Part shown: positions 20,015 to 28,520 of the stretch, in pieces
How positions within the stretch are numbered: the stretch's first letter is position 1
How the letters are laid out: the number at the start of each line of letters is the position of its first letter
Assembly (NCBI RefSeq): GCF_000379945.1
Contig: NZ_KB904124.1
Coordinates: forward strand, 486,976 to 550,975
From: Porphyromonas macacae DSM 20710 = JCM 13914
GTDB lineage: Bacteria > Bacteroidota > Bacteroidia > Bacteroidales > Porphyromonadaceae
Reading direction: 5' to 3'
DNA: 64,000 nucleotides
The notes under the pieces: model-generated
The model's input: only the letters and a program-made list of their open reading frames with translations
Databases searched by the model: none
What the model was told of the DNA's origin: nothing
Translations under genes and position numbers: made by a program

Positions 20015-20776
20015 ATGTCGCCGATGAAACGTTTGCTTTATCTGATTTATTTTTGGCTTATCGCGATGCCCGTTTTTGTCGTATGTACCATTATTCTTGC
20101 ATTGATCACCTATCTGGGTTGTCCGTTGAGTAAGAGTAATTGGTTTTGTTTTTATCCCGGTATGATTTGGTCTCGTATAGCTATCTGGCTATCCTTTTGC
20201 TCAATTAAAGTGGAGGGGTGGGAGAATCTGGATGCCAAGGCAGGCCCCTATGTGGTTGTGGCCAATCATCAAGGAGCATTCGATATCTTTATGATGTACG
20301 GCTATTTGGGTATTCCTTTCAAATGGGTGCTCAAAGAGGGAATCCGGAAGATCCCGTTTGTCGGGGCGGCATGTAGGGCTGCCGGCTTTATATTCGTGGA
20401 CGACACCAAACCATCGTCTATTGGAAAAACCATGAAATCTGCCCATGAAGTACTCGCTTCAAATACCTCCATTTTTATTTTTCCGGAAGGAAGCCGTTCA
20501 TCCGACGGGCAGATGGCCAGATTCAAAAAGGGTGGTTTTATTATGGCTTCGGAGTTGGGGGTACCTATCGTGCCCATAGCCATAGACGGCTCTTTCGATG
20601 TGCTTAAACGAGGGTCATTGACGGTAACGCCTCGGAGATTGAGAATGACCATTTTGCCGACTATGCACATCGAAGATTTCGGTGAGCCGCCTATGAATAT
20701 TCAGTTGGCTGCCCGTGAAGCACAACGTCGTATAGCCTTTGCTATTCCATCCGAGAGGAAGTTCAAGGAGGCATAA
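20015..20776 (+). CDS. plsC: 1-acyl-sn-glycerol-3-phosphate acyltransferase
   Basis: A 253-residue membrane-bound enzyme that adds the second acyl chain to make phosphatidic acid. Two N-terminal hydrophobic segments precede the acyltransferase core: the catalytic HX4D motif in NHQGAFD (about residue 89), the substrate-binding FPEGSRSS near 158 and VPIVPIAIDG. The start at 20015 gives MSPMKRLL; a start nine bases later is equally possible. It lies 21 bases before the DNA-repair gene and probably shares its message. Confidence 0.88.
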   Translation: MSPMKRLLYLIYFWLIAMPVFVVCTIILALITYLGCPLSKSNWFCFYPGMIWSRIAIWLSFCSIKVEGWENLDAKAGPYVVVANHQGAFDIFMMYGYLGIPFKWVLKEGIRKIPFVGAACRAAGFIFVDDTKPSSIGKTMKSAHEVLASNTSIFIFPEGSRSSDGQMARFKKGGFIMASELGVPIVPIAIDGSFDVLKRGSLTVTPRRLRMTILPTMHIEDFGEPPMNIQLAAREAQRRIAFAIPSERKFKEA

Positions 20777-20797
20777 TAAATACAGGCCCTGGAATAT

Positions 20798-21559
20798 ATG
20801 AAAAAGAATGAAACCGTAAGTTATCATTTGGCACAGTTGCAGCATTTGGGTTCTGCCACGCAGGCTGCTATTCTTTCACGTTTTTTCAAAACCGGTCCCG
20901 GCGAATACGGCGAAGGCGATTTGTTTCTGGGCATCAAGACGCCTGTTATACGACAATATGAACGAGAACACAGACCCTGGAATACTGCTGTTTTGCATGA
21001 ATTACTCAACAGACCCGAGCATGAAGCCCGTTCTTTGGCCTTAATAGCCCTTACTCATCTGTATAAAAAAGCAGGAAAAGATACTGCCGAAAAGAAAGCA
21101 TTATTTCAATTTTATATAGACCATTTTCCCTGTATTAATAATTGGGATCTTGTCGATATTTCCTGCCCGCATATTATTGGAGAACACCTACTGAATATTC
21201 AGCCCGAAAAGGAGTCGTTGTTATATCAATGGGCAGAAAGCGAGGATCTCTGGATTAAAAGAATTTCCGTTGTCAGTACATTGACGTTTATACATAGCTC
21301 TCATTTTGAGCCTACATTGAACCTCTGTGCCAGGTTACTCGGGGATACTCATGACCTGATCCATAAAGCAACCGGCTGGATGCTTAGAGAGGTCGGGAAA
21401 AAAGATGAGAGCATTCTCCTTGCTTTTCTTGATGCTCATGTTTCACAGATGCCCCGTACTACACTGCGTTATGCATTAGAACGGATGCCGGCTTCTGTCA
21501 GATCTGATTATATGAGCCGTCCTTCTTTGTATGGCAGGCAGATAAAAAGCAGAAACTAA
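20798..21559 (+). CDS. DNA alkylation repair protein (AlkD-like, HEAT-repeat)
   Basis: A 253-residue protein with the AlkD/AlkC-type HEAT-like helical repeats. Typical segments are FFKTGPGEYGEGDLFLGIKTPVIR, the centre INNWDLVDISCPHIIGEHL with its conserved Trp-Asp, and HKATGWMLREVGKKD. Family glycosylases remove alkylated purines such as 3- and 7-methyl bases. Length and layout fit a complete enzyme. It follows plsC closely; no functional link between the two is obvious. Confidence 0.88.
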   Translation: MKKNETVSYHLAQLQHLGSATQAAILSRFFKTGPGEYGEGDLFLGIKTPVIRQYEREHRPWNTAVLHELLNRPEHEARSLALIALTHLYKKAGKDTAEKKALFQFYIDHFPCINNWDLVDISCPHIIGEHLLNIQPEKESLLYQWAESEDLWIKRISVVSTLTFIHSSHFEPTLNLCARLLGDTHDLIHKATGWMLREVGKKDESILLAFLDAHVSQMPRTTLRYALERMPASVRSDYMSRPSLYGRQIKSRN

Positions 21560-21580
21560 ACAGATTAACATAAAAATCAC

Positions 21581-21588
21581 TACTTTTG
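21581..21588 (+). promoter_or_regulatory. -7 box of the FKBP cluster
   Basis: TACTTTTG matches TAnnTTTG; no clear -33 box is seen. Transcription would start near 21595, just before the ATG at 21616. This argues against a start at the in-frame TTG within this box. Confidence 0.5.
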
Positions 21589-21615
21589 AACGATAATTTC
21601 AGTAATAAATATAAA

Positions 21616-22203
21616 ATGGATAAAATAAGCTACGCCTTAGGACTAAGCATAGGCAACAATTTTCAATCGTCAGGTATAGATAAGATCGTTTCAGAAGACT
21701 TCATCCAAGGTTTGCAGGATGTATTGCAACAGAAGGAGCCGGCTCTTTCGTACGAAGAAGCTAAGCAAGTCATCAATCGTTTTTTTGTTGAAGTACAGGA
21801 AAAAAATATGCGTTTGAACAAAGAAGCAGGAAAGGAATTTCTGAAAATAAACGGATTGAAAGAAGGCGTTATCACATTGCCCAGTGGCGTACAATATGAA
21901 GTGGCAAAGACGGGAGACGGTCCTAAGCCCACATTAAAAGATACTGTTCGCTGTCATTACCATGGTACACTTATCAATGGTACCGTGTTTGACAGTTCTA
22001 TGGATAGAGGCGAACCTGCCGAATTCCCTGTCAGCGGTGTTATTGCCGGTTGGACGGAAGTTTTGCAACTGATGCCCGTCGGCAGTAAATGGAAAGTGAC
22101 CATCCCCAGTCATTTGGCCTATGGCGAACGCGGTGCCGGACAGATGATTCAGCCCAACAGCACGCTTATCTTTATTATCGAACTTCTGGATATTGTTAAG
22201 TAA
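21616..22203 (+). CDS. FKBP-type peptidyl-prolyl isomerase, cytoplasmic form
   Basis: About 195 residues with no signal peptide. The N-terminal helical domain (DKISYALGLSIGNNFQSSGID) is the dimerisation part of FkpA/Mip-like enzymes; the C-terminal FKBP domain holds VRCHYHGTLINGTVFDSS, FPVSGVIAGWTEVLQLMPVGSKW and IPSHLAYGERGAG. It speeds cis-trans isomerisation of proline bonds. The ATG at 21616 is chosen because the upstream TTG lies inside the promoter. First of three paralogues in one operon. Confidence 0.9.
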   Translation: MDKISYALGLSIGNNFQSSGIDKIVSEDFIQGLQDVLQQKEPALSYEEAKQVINRFFVEVQEKNMRLNKEAGKEFLKINGLKEGVITLPSGVQYEVAKTGDGPKPTLKDTVRCHYHGTLINGTVFDSSMDRGEPAEFPVSGVIAGWTEVLQLMPVGSKWKVTIPSHLAYGERGAGQMIQPNSTLIFIIELLDIVK

Positions 22204-22222
22204 TATAAAGACCTTTCATCGT

Positions 22223-23059
22223 ATGCGCATTCTGCACAAAACATCTCATTTCTTTCTGTCTTTGGGTATTATGGCTGTTACGCTTGCTTCATGTTCTGTT
22301 TTAGGCAAGGTGAGCGGTGAAACATTGCCGGAAGGATTTTTAGCCAATAAGCAAGACTCTGTGTCGTATGCTTTGGGTGTTCTTAATGGAGAATCTTTTC
22401 GTCAGAGTCTGGCCAATATGCCCAAATCCGCATCTATTAACAGGGATAAGATGATGCGAGGTTTCAGGAATGCGTATGATAATGCTGCCACGTTGATTTC
22501 TAAGGAAGATGCCGAGAAACTCCTCAGCGAATTCCTTCAGGAAGACGAACAGAAACGTCGTCAGAGAGCTCGGAGTGTCGCTGATTCTTTGATCGATGTA
22601 CATAAGAATATGCCCGGAGTGCAGACTACTGAGAGCGGATTGCAGTATGTTATTCTGAAAAAGGGATCAGGAAAGGCTCCTACACTTCAGCAAACCGTTA
22701 CCATTCATTATAGGGGGCTTCTTGCTTCCAGCGGAAAGGAATTTGAGAACAGCTACAAGCGGAAGCAACCATTCAAAACGCCTTTGTTGGCGGTTTTGCC
22801 TGCTGTGGCCGAAGGGATTATGCTTATGCAGCCCGGAGCCAAATACCAGTTCTTTCTGCCTTATCATCTGGCCTATCAGGAAAACGGTGCCGGAGATATT
22901 CCGCCGTATGCTAATTTGATCATGGAAATAGAGTTGTTGGAGGTCGGGGAGCGGGCTGAAATGCCTGTCGATAAGTCTCGGGATGATAATAAGGACGAGA
23001 AAAAAGAGAAGTCTTTAGAGGAAGTCGGGCAGAAAAATCAATCGAATCCAAATACATAA
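22223..23059 (+). CDS. FKBP-type peptidyl-prolyl isomerase lipoprotein (second paralogue)
   Basis: About 278 residues. From the ATG at 22223 it has a signal peptide with lipobox TLASC, so it is a lipid-anchored envelope protein. A FkpA-like helical N-domain (KQDSVSYALGVLNGESFRQSL) is followed by the FKBP core (VTIHYRGLLASSGKEFENS, LPYHLAYQENGAGDIPP). Several active-site positions differ from its neighbours: no GWTE motif, and LPAVAEGIMLMQPG in its place. The C-terminal tail is long, charged and probably disordered (KSRDDNKDEKKEKSLEE). The frame opens earlier, overlapping the previous stop, but that would spoil the signal peptide. Confidence 0.86.
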   Translation: MRILHKTSHFFLSLGIMAVTLASCSVLGKVSGETLPEGFLANKQDSVSYALGVLNGESFRQSLANMPKSASINRDKMMRGFRNAYDNAATLISKEDAEKLLSEFLQEDEQKRRQRARSVADSLIDVHKNMPGVQTTESGLQYVILKKGSGKAPTLQQTVTIHYRGLLASSGKEFENSYKRKQPFKTPLLAVLPAVAEGIMLMQPGAKYQFFLPYHLAYQENGAGDIPPYANLIMEIELLEVGERAEMPVDKSRDDNKDEKKEKSLEEVGQKNQSNPNT

Positions 23060-23079
23060 TTGTTATAAAGAAAAAAGAA

Positions 23080-23913
23080 ATGAAGAAATTTTCAATGACT
23101 ATGGCAGCGTTAGCCCTTCTTTTAGGAGCTGCCTCATGTAACACAAAACCGGGTAAAGTCGAACCCAAAACAGAAAAAGACAGTATGGCTGTGGCTATGG
23201 GTATTCTCTATGGTACCCAAATGAACCAATCGATTTCCATGGCACGTTCACAAGGTCAGGATATGGATTCTTTGGAATTCTTGCGCGGTTTTCAAGAATC
23301 TTTGAACGACACGACTAAATTCTCTTATTTTGCGGGAGGTATTACTGCCGGTAATATCAGCAAACAGCTTATTTCCGATTCTGTAGATTTGAAAACTTTC
23401 TACAAGTCTTTCTACAGTGCCACGATTAACGACTCTACCAATATGATTATGACCATGGAGGAGGCTCAGGAATATGTGGAGGCTGTTTCTGCCAAGAAAA
23501 GAGCTGCCGAAATGGAGAAAAAATACGGTAAAAATAAAGCAGCCGGAAAGGAGTTCATGGAGAAATTCCTGAAAGAGGAAGGCGTACAGAAGACACACAG
23601 CGGTATCGCTTACAAGATCCTGAATAAAGGTAAAGGTCAGATTCCTACAAGTGAGGATGTTGTTAAGGTAAAATATCTCGGAACACTTATTGACGGAACA
23701 GAGTTCGACAAAAATGAAGAGGGTATCGAATTCCCTGTTTCCGGAGTTATTGCCGGTTGGACGGAAATGTTGCAATTGATGCAAGAGGGTGATAAGGTGA
23801 AGGTTGTTATCCCTCACGACAAGGCTTACGGTGAGCGTGGTTCAGGTCCTTCTATCGAGCCTTTCAGTACTTTGGTGTTCGAAATCGAACTGGTCAAAGT
23901 ACAAAAGAAGTAA
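23080..23913 (+). CDS. FKBP-type peptidyl-prolyl isomerase lipoprotein (third paralogue)
   Basis: 277 residues. The signal peptide MKKFSMTMAALALLLGAASC predicts a lipoprotein cut before Cys20. The N-domain (DSMAVAMGILYGTQMNQSISMA) and long linking helix (KKRAAEMEKKYGKNKAAGKEF) match FkpA-type dimers. The FKBP domain is canonical: VKYLGTLIDGTEFDKN, FPVSGVIAGWTEMLQLM, IPHDKAYGERGSG. A periplasmic or outer-membrane chaperone role is inferred. It ends the cluster and is followed by a strong terminator. Confidence 0.9.
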   Translation: MKKFSMTMAALALLLGAASCNTKPGKVEPKTEKDSMAVAMGILYGTQMNQSISMARSQGQDMDSLEFLRGFQESLNDTTKFSYFAGGITAGNISKQLISDSVDLKTFYKSFYSATINDSTNMIMTMEEAQEYVEAVSAKKRAAEMEKKYGKNKAAGKEFMEKFLKEEGVQKTHSGIAYKILNKGKGQIPTSEDVVKVKYLGTLIDGTEFDKNEEGIEFPVSGVIAGWTEMLQLMQEGDKVKVVIPHDKAYGERGSGPSIEPFSTLVFEIELVKVQKK

Positions 23914-23940
23914 ATCCTTAGTCTGTTGTAGATTATAAAT

Positions 23941-23970
23941 AAAAAAGCCCGCTGTTAAGCGGGCTTTTTT
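23941..23970. terminator. Bidirectional terminator between FKBP cluster and tpx
   Basis: A perfect 13-bp stem (AAAAAAGCCCGCT, loop GTTA, complement) with A and T tracts on both sides, so it serves both converging genes. Confidence 0.95.
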
Positions 23971-23998
23971 ATTTATCGGTTTGTTTGTGTACAGTTCG

Positions 23999-24502
23999 TT
24001 ACTTTAAGCAAGCCAAAGCTGCTTCGTAGTTCGGTTCGTTAGTAACTTCACTTACCAGTTCGGTGTAGACCACCTTGCCTTCTTCATCCAATACCACAAC
24101 GCTGCGAGCCATCAGCCCGGCCATAGGACCATCTTTCAGCAGCATACCGTAACCCTGATTAAATTCGGGATTTCTGAAAGTAGAGACGGTAACAACGTTT
24201 GTCAGCCCCTCTGCCCCACAGAAACGTGCCTGTGCAAAAGGCAGATCTTGCGAAAGACACAATACAACGGTGTTTTTCAACTCGGAAGCTTCTTTGTTGA
24301 ATCTGCGAACACTTGCCGCACATACACCTGTGTCTATGCTTGGGAAAATATTGATTACTACTCTTTTCCCTTTCAGGTCACTCAGTTTTATTTCGCTCAA
24401 ATCATTTTTTACAGCTTTGAAATCCGGAGCCATGGAGCCTTTTTGGGGCAATTCTCCGGCAGTATTCATTTTAATTTCGTTTTTTAATGTAACTGTTGAC
24501 AT
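23999..24502 (-). CDS. tpx: Thiol peroxidase
   Basis: A 167-residue peroxiredoxin that reduces lipid and hydrogen peroxides. The peroxidatic Cys61 lies in [17 protein letters not shown] and the resolving Cys95 in ARFCGAEG, the same numbering as E. coli Tpx. No signal peptide is present; the start ATG gives the full N-terminal beta hairpin. It is converging with the FKBP genes and follows the RNA methyltransferase gene by 87 bases. Useful to an oxygen-stressed anaerobe. Confidence 0.95.
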   Translation of the reverse strand: MSTVTLKNEIKMNTAGELPQKGSMAPDFKAVKNDLSEIKLSDLKGKRVVINIFPSIDTGVCAASVRRFNKEASELKNTVVLCLSQDLPFAQARFCGAEGLTNVVTVSTFRNPEFNQGYGMLLKDGPMAGLMARSVVVLDEEGKVVYTELVSEVTNEPNYEAALACLK

Positions 24503-24589
24503 AATTAAATCTGTTTTTCTAAAGTTATTTTGCCGGAATAGTGTACGTATTCCGATTATTTTATCTTATAATAAAACAAACACAAGGTA

Positions 24590-25372
24590 TTAATGTTTGG
24601 ATTGGCGTGAAAATTCTGCTAAAAAGATAGCCGTAGCGATTGCCACATTCAAAGAATCCGGATGATTATCTCCGGCCGGAATAATCGTAACAGCCCGATT
24701 GATATAAGGAGTGATACTGTTCGATATGCCTCTTCCTTCGTTACCCATAATCAGCAGTCCCGGTTTCTCTATCGGTGTCAGTGCTGTTTCAAATAATGGA
24801 TAACCTTGTAATAAGGCGCCGTAGACCGGAGCATTTTCCTTATGCATATTTTCAAGTAAGACCTTCAATCCTTTTTCATTCAAGGGATGCAGTCTTACTT
24901 GTGCCAGCGATCCCATGGTGCTTTGCACTACTTTCGGCTGATAGGCATCGGCTGTGCCGGCCGATGTGTAGATGTGCCGGATACCGAACCAGTGTGCCGT
25001 GCGGATGATAGTACCCATGTTGCCGGGGTCTTGTATGCTATCCAGCAGCAGAGAAAGCGAGGATGGAGGAGCAGGGTTTTCAGGGTCCGTTTCCGGTTTC
25101 TCAAAAATAGCAATGGGAGGCCTTGCTGTTATTAGATTACTCAGAGATTTGTAGTCATAACTGTTGGGCATTGTTACGATACGTTCCGGAGTGGATTCGG
25201 TACGCTCCAATACTTTCAGAGAACTTTCATCGCCAATAATCAGACGGCATCGAAACGCCGGTAACAGGTCGGCCACCACTTTCGGGCCTTCTGCAGGGAA
25301 AAGATTCAGAGCATCTCGCTCACTTTTCTTTTTTAACGAACGTATCAGATGTTTGTCTGCATGTGTCAGCAT
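24590..25372 (-). CDS. TrmH-family (SpoU) RNA 2'-O-methyltransferase
   Basis: 260 residues. The N-terminal substrate-binding domain (LIRSLKKKSERDALNLFPAEGPK) resembles RlmB/TrmH-type proteins. The knotted SPOUT domain shows its three motifs: LLLDSIQDPGNMGTIIRTA, GLLIMGNEGRGIS and PAGDNHPDSLNVAIATAIF, with the conserved Asn and Ser-Leu-Asn. It methylates ribose on rRNA or tRNA; the target cannot be told from the sequence. It lies 29 bases after birA on the same strand. Confidence 0.9.
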   Translation of the reverse strand: MLTHADKHLIRSLKKKSERDALNLFPAEGPKVVADLLPAFRCRLIIGDESSLKVLERTESTPERIVTMPNSYDYKSLSNLITARPPIAIFEKPETDPENPAPPSSLSLLLDSIQDPGNMGTIIRTAHWFGIRHIYTSAGTADAYQPKVVQSTMGSLAQVRLHPLNEKGLKVLLENMHKENAPVYGALLQGYPLFETALTPIEKPGLLIMGNEGRGISNSITPYINRAVTIIPAGDNHPDSLNVAIATAIFLAEFSRQSKH

Positions 25373-25401
25373 CCTGTACTGCGTTTATAGCGTATATTTC
25401 T

Positions 25402-26160
25402 TTATAGGAATTTAAGTTCTTTGAAAGCATAGTCATGCAATTCGCCGTCCTCGTGGCACAGCGTGATAATTCCATTCGGCTGTACATCGCGTATGCGCGC
25501 TTTGAATATCCCTTGTGCACTTTCATACGGGTAGAACTGTCCGTCACGGCGATACAGGTGTTTCATATATCGTGCATGAAGGTCGGTACGCAGTCCTCTG
25601 AGGATAGCCTGATATTGTTCTTGGATTTCATGCAGTAGAAACGCTATTACTTCGGCCAGTTCATACTCTTTTCCGGTAATTTGTGTTAGAGATATGGGGT
25701 TAGGCAGATCTTCCGGAAAATCCCTTTCGTTGATATTTATACCCAGCCCGATAATCGAATAGTCGATGGTATTTCCCGTCAAGCTGTGTTCGATCAGGAT
25801 GCCGGCAATTTTTTTGTCGCCGTAGTATATATCGTTCGGCCATTTTACTGTAATCTGTTTCTTTTGGTCTTCATCCAGAAACTGTGCCAAACAGCGTGCT
25901 ACGGCTATCGAGGCCAGTTCGGAGATTACGAACTGTTCATTGCTTTCCAGAAACTGAGGCCGGAGCAGAAAAGAAATGATAATGTTCTCACCCGGTTTTG
26001 AGTGCCATGTATTCCCCCTTTGGCCTTTGCCATGAGTCTGATGTCTTGTGAAAACTCCGTAGAGTTCCGGTAATGTCGGATTTTTTTGTACCAATTCCCA
26101 CAGGTAAGAGTTTGTGCTGGGGATTTCTTCCAGTAATTCAAAGTTTCTAAAACGTTTCAT
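25402..26160 (-). CDS. birA: Biotin-[acetyl-CoA carboxylase] ligase, short form
   Basis: 252 residues. Biotin protein ligase core: ATP/biotin loop GKGQRGNTWHSKPGENI, KWPNDIYYGDKKIAGILIE with the catalytic Lys, and GLGININ. The N-terminal DNA-binding domain of bifunctional BirA is missing, so it should not act as a biotin repressor. It attaches biotin to carboxylases. It overlaps the upstream yjbR-like gene by 14 bases, suggesting translational coupling. Confidence 0.92.
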   Translation of the reverse strand: MKRFRNFELLEEIPSTNSYLWELVQKNPTLPELYGVFTRHQTHGKGQRGNTWHSKPGENIIISFLLRPQFLESNEQFVISELASIAVARCLAQFLDEDQKKQITVKWPNDIYYGDKKIAGILIEHSLTGNTIDYSIIGLGININERDFPEDLPNPISLTQITGKEYELAEVIAFLLHEIQEQYQAILRGLRTDLHARYMKHLYRRDGQFYPYESAQGIFKARIRDVQPNGIITLCHEDGELHDYAFKELKFL

Positions 26161-26539
26161 CGGCAGGTGTATTACTTTTACTTAAATGAGCTTCAAATCG
26201 GATTTTAATTCTTCCGGGTAGTTTCTCCACCACCAAATCATAAGAATGCCTGATCAGCTCCAATACCAGATGCTTGGGTATATCGCTATCGGCATTTACC
26301 GTGTTCCAGTGTTTTTTGTTCATGTGAAAAGCTCCGGTTATTCCTTCGTATTTTGAGCGCAATTCGATGGCTTTGTCCGGGTCGCACTTTAAGGAAACAT
26401 GAGGCAGATGGCTGTCTAAAGAAATCAGTGCAAACATTTTTCCCCCCACCTTGAAAACCAGGGTTACATCATCAAAAGGAAATGTTTCTTCTACATGAGG
26501 TAAAGAAAGACAAGCCTCATGCAGTTCTTCTATGTCCAT
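26147..26539 (-). CDS. MmcQ/YjbR-family protein
   Basis: 130 residues with the YjbR/CyaY-like fold: start DIEELHEACLSLPHVEETFPFDDVTLVFKVGGKMFALI, then SLKCDPDKAIELRSKYEGITGAFHMNKKHWNTVNAD and a C-terminal helix (LVLELIRHSYDLVVEKLP). Family members are called DNA-binding but no firm function is known. It is first in a leftward run with birA and the methyltransferase gene and is divergent from rdgB. Confidence 0.88.
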   Translation of the reverse strand: MDIEELHEACLSLPHVEETFPFDDVTLVFKVGGKMFALISLDSHLPHVSLKCDPDKAIELRSKYEGITGAFHMNKKHWNTVNADSDIPKHLVLELIRHSYDLVVEKLPGRIKIRFEAHLSKSNTPADETF

Positions 26540-26596
26540 CTTTTGCTTTAATTTTGATATACGATTGTAATTTACAAATCCTTATAAACAAAGTTA

Positions 26597-27178
26597 ATGG
26601 AAAAACTGGTTTTTGCCACGAACAATCTACACAAGCTGTCCGAAATCAGGCATATTCTGTCCGGCTCTGTGGACGTGCTTAGTCTGGCCGATATAAACTG
26701 CCACGATGATATACCCGAAACGGCCGAAACACTTGAGGGCAATGCTCTTATCAAGGCCAGACATATCTATGATAAATACGGTCTGTACTGTTTTGCCGAT
26801 GATACGGGGCTTGCTGTGGATGCGTTAAACGGTGCTCCCGGTGTTTATTCTGCACGTTATGCCGGACCTGCGTGCAATTTTTTGGATAATATGAATAAAC
26901 TTTTGGTCGACTTGGGTGACAATAGACATCGCAAAGCCGTTTTCAGTACGGTTATTGTCCTTATAGATCGAGATGGGGAACACTGCTTTCGTGGAGATGT
27001 TAGCGGAGAGATTACCACAGAACCTCGCGGCAAGAACGGTTTTGGCTATGATCCCGTTTTTATGCCTGATGGATATAAGCAAACCTATGCCGAAATGAGC
27101 GATGAAGAGAAGAACGCCATGAGTCATCGTGCTTTGGCCACCCGTAAGCTTGTTGCATATCTCATCGAAAAAAGATAA
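26597..27178 (+). CDS. rdgB: Non-canonical purine NTP pyrophosphatase (RdgB/HAM1)
   Basis: 193 residues. It hydrolyses dITP, ITP and XTP to monophosphates, keeping deaminated purines out of DNA and RNA. Motifs: [16 protein letters not shown] at the N-terminus, [25 protein letters not shown] in the centre, [11 protein letters not shown], and SHRALA near the C-terminus. All are well conserved and the length is standard. TAATTTTG at 26549-26556 may be its -7 box. The divergent gene is yjbR-like. Confidence 0.96.
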   Translation: MEKLVFATNNLHKLSEIRHILSGSVDVLSLADINCHDDIPETAETLEGNALIKARHIYDKYGLYCFADDTGLAVDALNGAPGVYSARYAGPACNFLDNMNKLLVDLGDNRHRKAVFSTVIVLIDRDGEHCFRGDVSGEITTEPRGKNGFGYDPVFMPDGYKQTYAEMSDEEKNAMSHRALATRKLVAYLIEKR

Positions 27179-27317
27179 ACGGGTTCGTACTGTCGTTTTT
27201 ACTTTTCTTTTTCTGTCCTTTTATTTCTTCCTCTTCCTTTTTTATACATTACCTTATATCTCTATGACACAGGCAAAATGACGGTGTGTCCATATGAGGA
27301 TGAAAGGCGTTATTTGA

Positions 27318-27349
27318 TTTGCATAATTCGGATTAAATAATTAGGTTTG
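27318..27349 (+). promoter_or_regulatory. Promoter of the AAA ATPase gene
   Basis: TTTG at 27318-27321 and TAGGTTTG at 27342-27349 are 20 bases apart. The ATG is 20 bases after the -7 box, so the leader is very short. Confidence 0.7.
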
Positions 27350-27368
27350 TGCAAAGCGAAAAAAAGAT

Positions 27369-28520
27369 ATGGGTAAGAAAGTAAATCCGTTTATCGTAAC
27401 CGGAAAAATCGAACCGGAGTATTTTTGCGATCGTGTCGGCGAATCTGCAAGGCTTATCAGATCTGTTACCAATGGAAATAATCTGGTAATTATTTCTCCC
27501 CGCCGTATGGGCAAGACCGGTCTTATCCGGTTTTGTTATGATAAACCTGAAATCAAGAAGGAGTATTATACCTTTTTCATTGATATTCTCCATACGTCCA
27601 CTTTGCGGGAGCTTACCTATTTGCTCGGCCGGGAGATATATGAAACCCTCCTTTCCCGCAGTCGCAAAATGACTGTTTTGTTCGTGCAGATGCTCAAATC
27701 CATCAGCGGAAAGTTCGGATTCGACCCTGTTACCAATCTTCCCGCTTTCAATATAGAGCTGAGCGATATCGAATACCCGGAATATACGTTGGAAGAAATC
27801 TTTCAATATCTGGCTAAAGCCGATAAACCCTGTATCGTTGCCATCGATGAGTTTCAGCAGATAGCCAAATATCCCGAGAAGAATATCGAAGCACTTCTGC
27901 GTACCCATATCCAGAAAATCCGTAACAGTCAGTTTATTTTTGCAGGCAGTGAGCATCATATGATGCAGGAGATGTTTACGTCGGCTGCCCGCCCGTTTTA
28001 TCAGAGTGCAGATCTTCTGGAGTTGAAAGCCATTGCTCCGGAGTATTATGTTCCTTTTGTTACCGGGCATTTCAAGAAGCGCAAAAGGCATATTGCAGAG
28101 GAGAATGTCATGGAGGTATACCGTCTTTTCAAAGGGCATACGTTCTACATTCAAAAAACATTCAACGAAGCTTTTGCCGATACATCCGAGGGCGAAGAAT
28201 GTACGCTCGACGTTATTCGCAAAGCTGTTGAGCAGATGATCGACTCGAATGACACTATTTTTCGTGAAATCCTGTCGAATATCCCTGAAAAACAAAAAGA
28301 ACTTCTCTATGCCATTGCCAAAGATGAAGAGGCCGAACGTATCACTTCGGCAGACTTTATCAAGCGTCATGGTCTTACTTCTGCCAGTTCGGTTCAGTCT
28401 GCCATGCAGAAATTGCTTGATAAGGATATCATTACGGAGGTAAATAAGGTCTTTTCGCTAACGGATAAACTTTTTGCCATGTGGATCAACAGACTCTACG
28501 GCAATAAGCCGATCTTGTAA
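27369..28520 (+). CDS. Orphan AAA-type ATPase (ATPase_2-like)
   Basis: 383 residues. Walker A SPRRMGKTG (about 43-51), Walker B CIVAIDEFQQI with Asp160-Glu161, and a sensor-like FIFAGSEHHMM near 190 place it among the ATPase_2/archaeal-ATPase STAND-like proteins common in Bacteroidales. The C-terminal part looks like a winged helix (ITSADFIKRHGLTSASSVQSAMQKLLDKDII). No nuclease or effector domain is fused and no partner gene is adjacent. Such proteins are usually single genes of unknown role; defence, toxin-like or regulatory jobs have all been suggested. It has its own promoter. Confidence 0.75.
   Translation: MGKKVNPFIVTGKIEPEYFCDRVGESARLIRSVTNGNNLVIISPRRMGKTGLIRFCYDKPEIKKEYYTFFIDILHTSTLRELTYLLGREIYETLLSRSRKMTVLFVQMLKSISGKFGFDPVTNLPAFNIELSDIEYPEYTLEEIFQYLAKADKPCIVAIDEFQQIAKYPEKNIEALLRTHIQKIRNSQFIFAGSEHHMMQEMFTSAARPFYQSADLLELKAIAPEYYVPFVTGHFKKRKRHIAEENVMEVYRLFKGHTFYIQKTFNEAFADTSEGEECTLDVIRKAVEQMIDSNDTIFREILSNIPEKQKELLYAIAKDEEAERITSADFIKRHGLTSASSVQSAMQKLLDKDIITEVNKVFSLTDKLFAMWINRLYGNKPIL

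Noticed and set aside
21586-21615. TTG start for the first FKBP gene
   Set aside because: Lies in the TACTTTTG promoter box; ATG 21616 fits the FkpA-type N-terminus.
27333-28370. 345-codon minus-strand frame opposite the AAA ATPase gene
   Set aside because: It is antisense to a clear ATPase with Walker motifs and a promoter; its protein has no family features.
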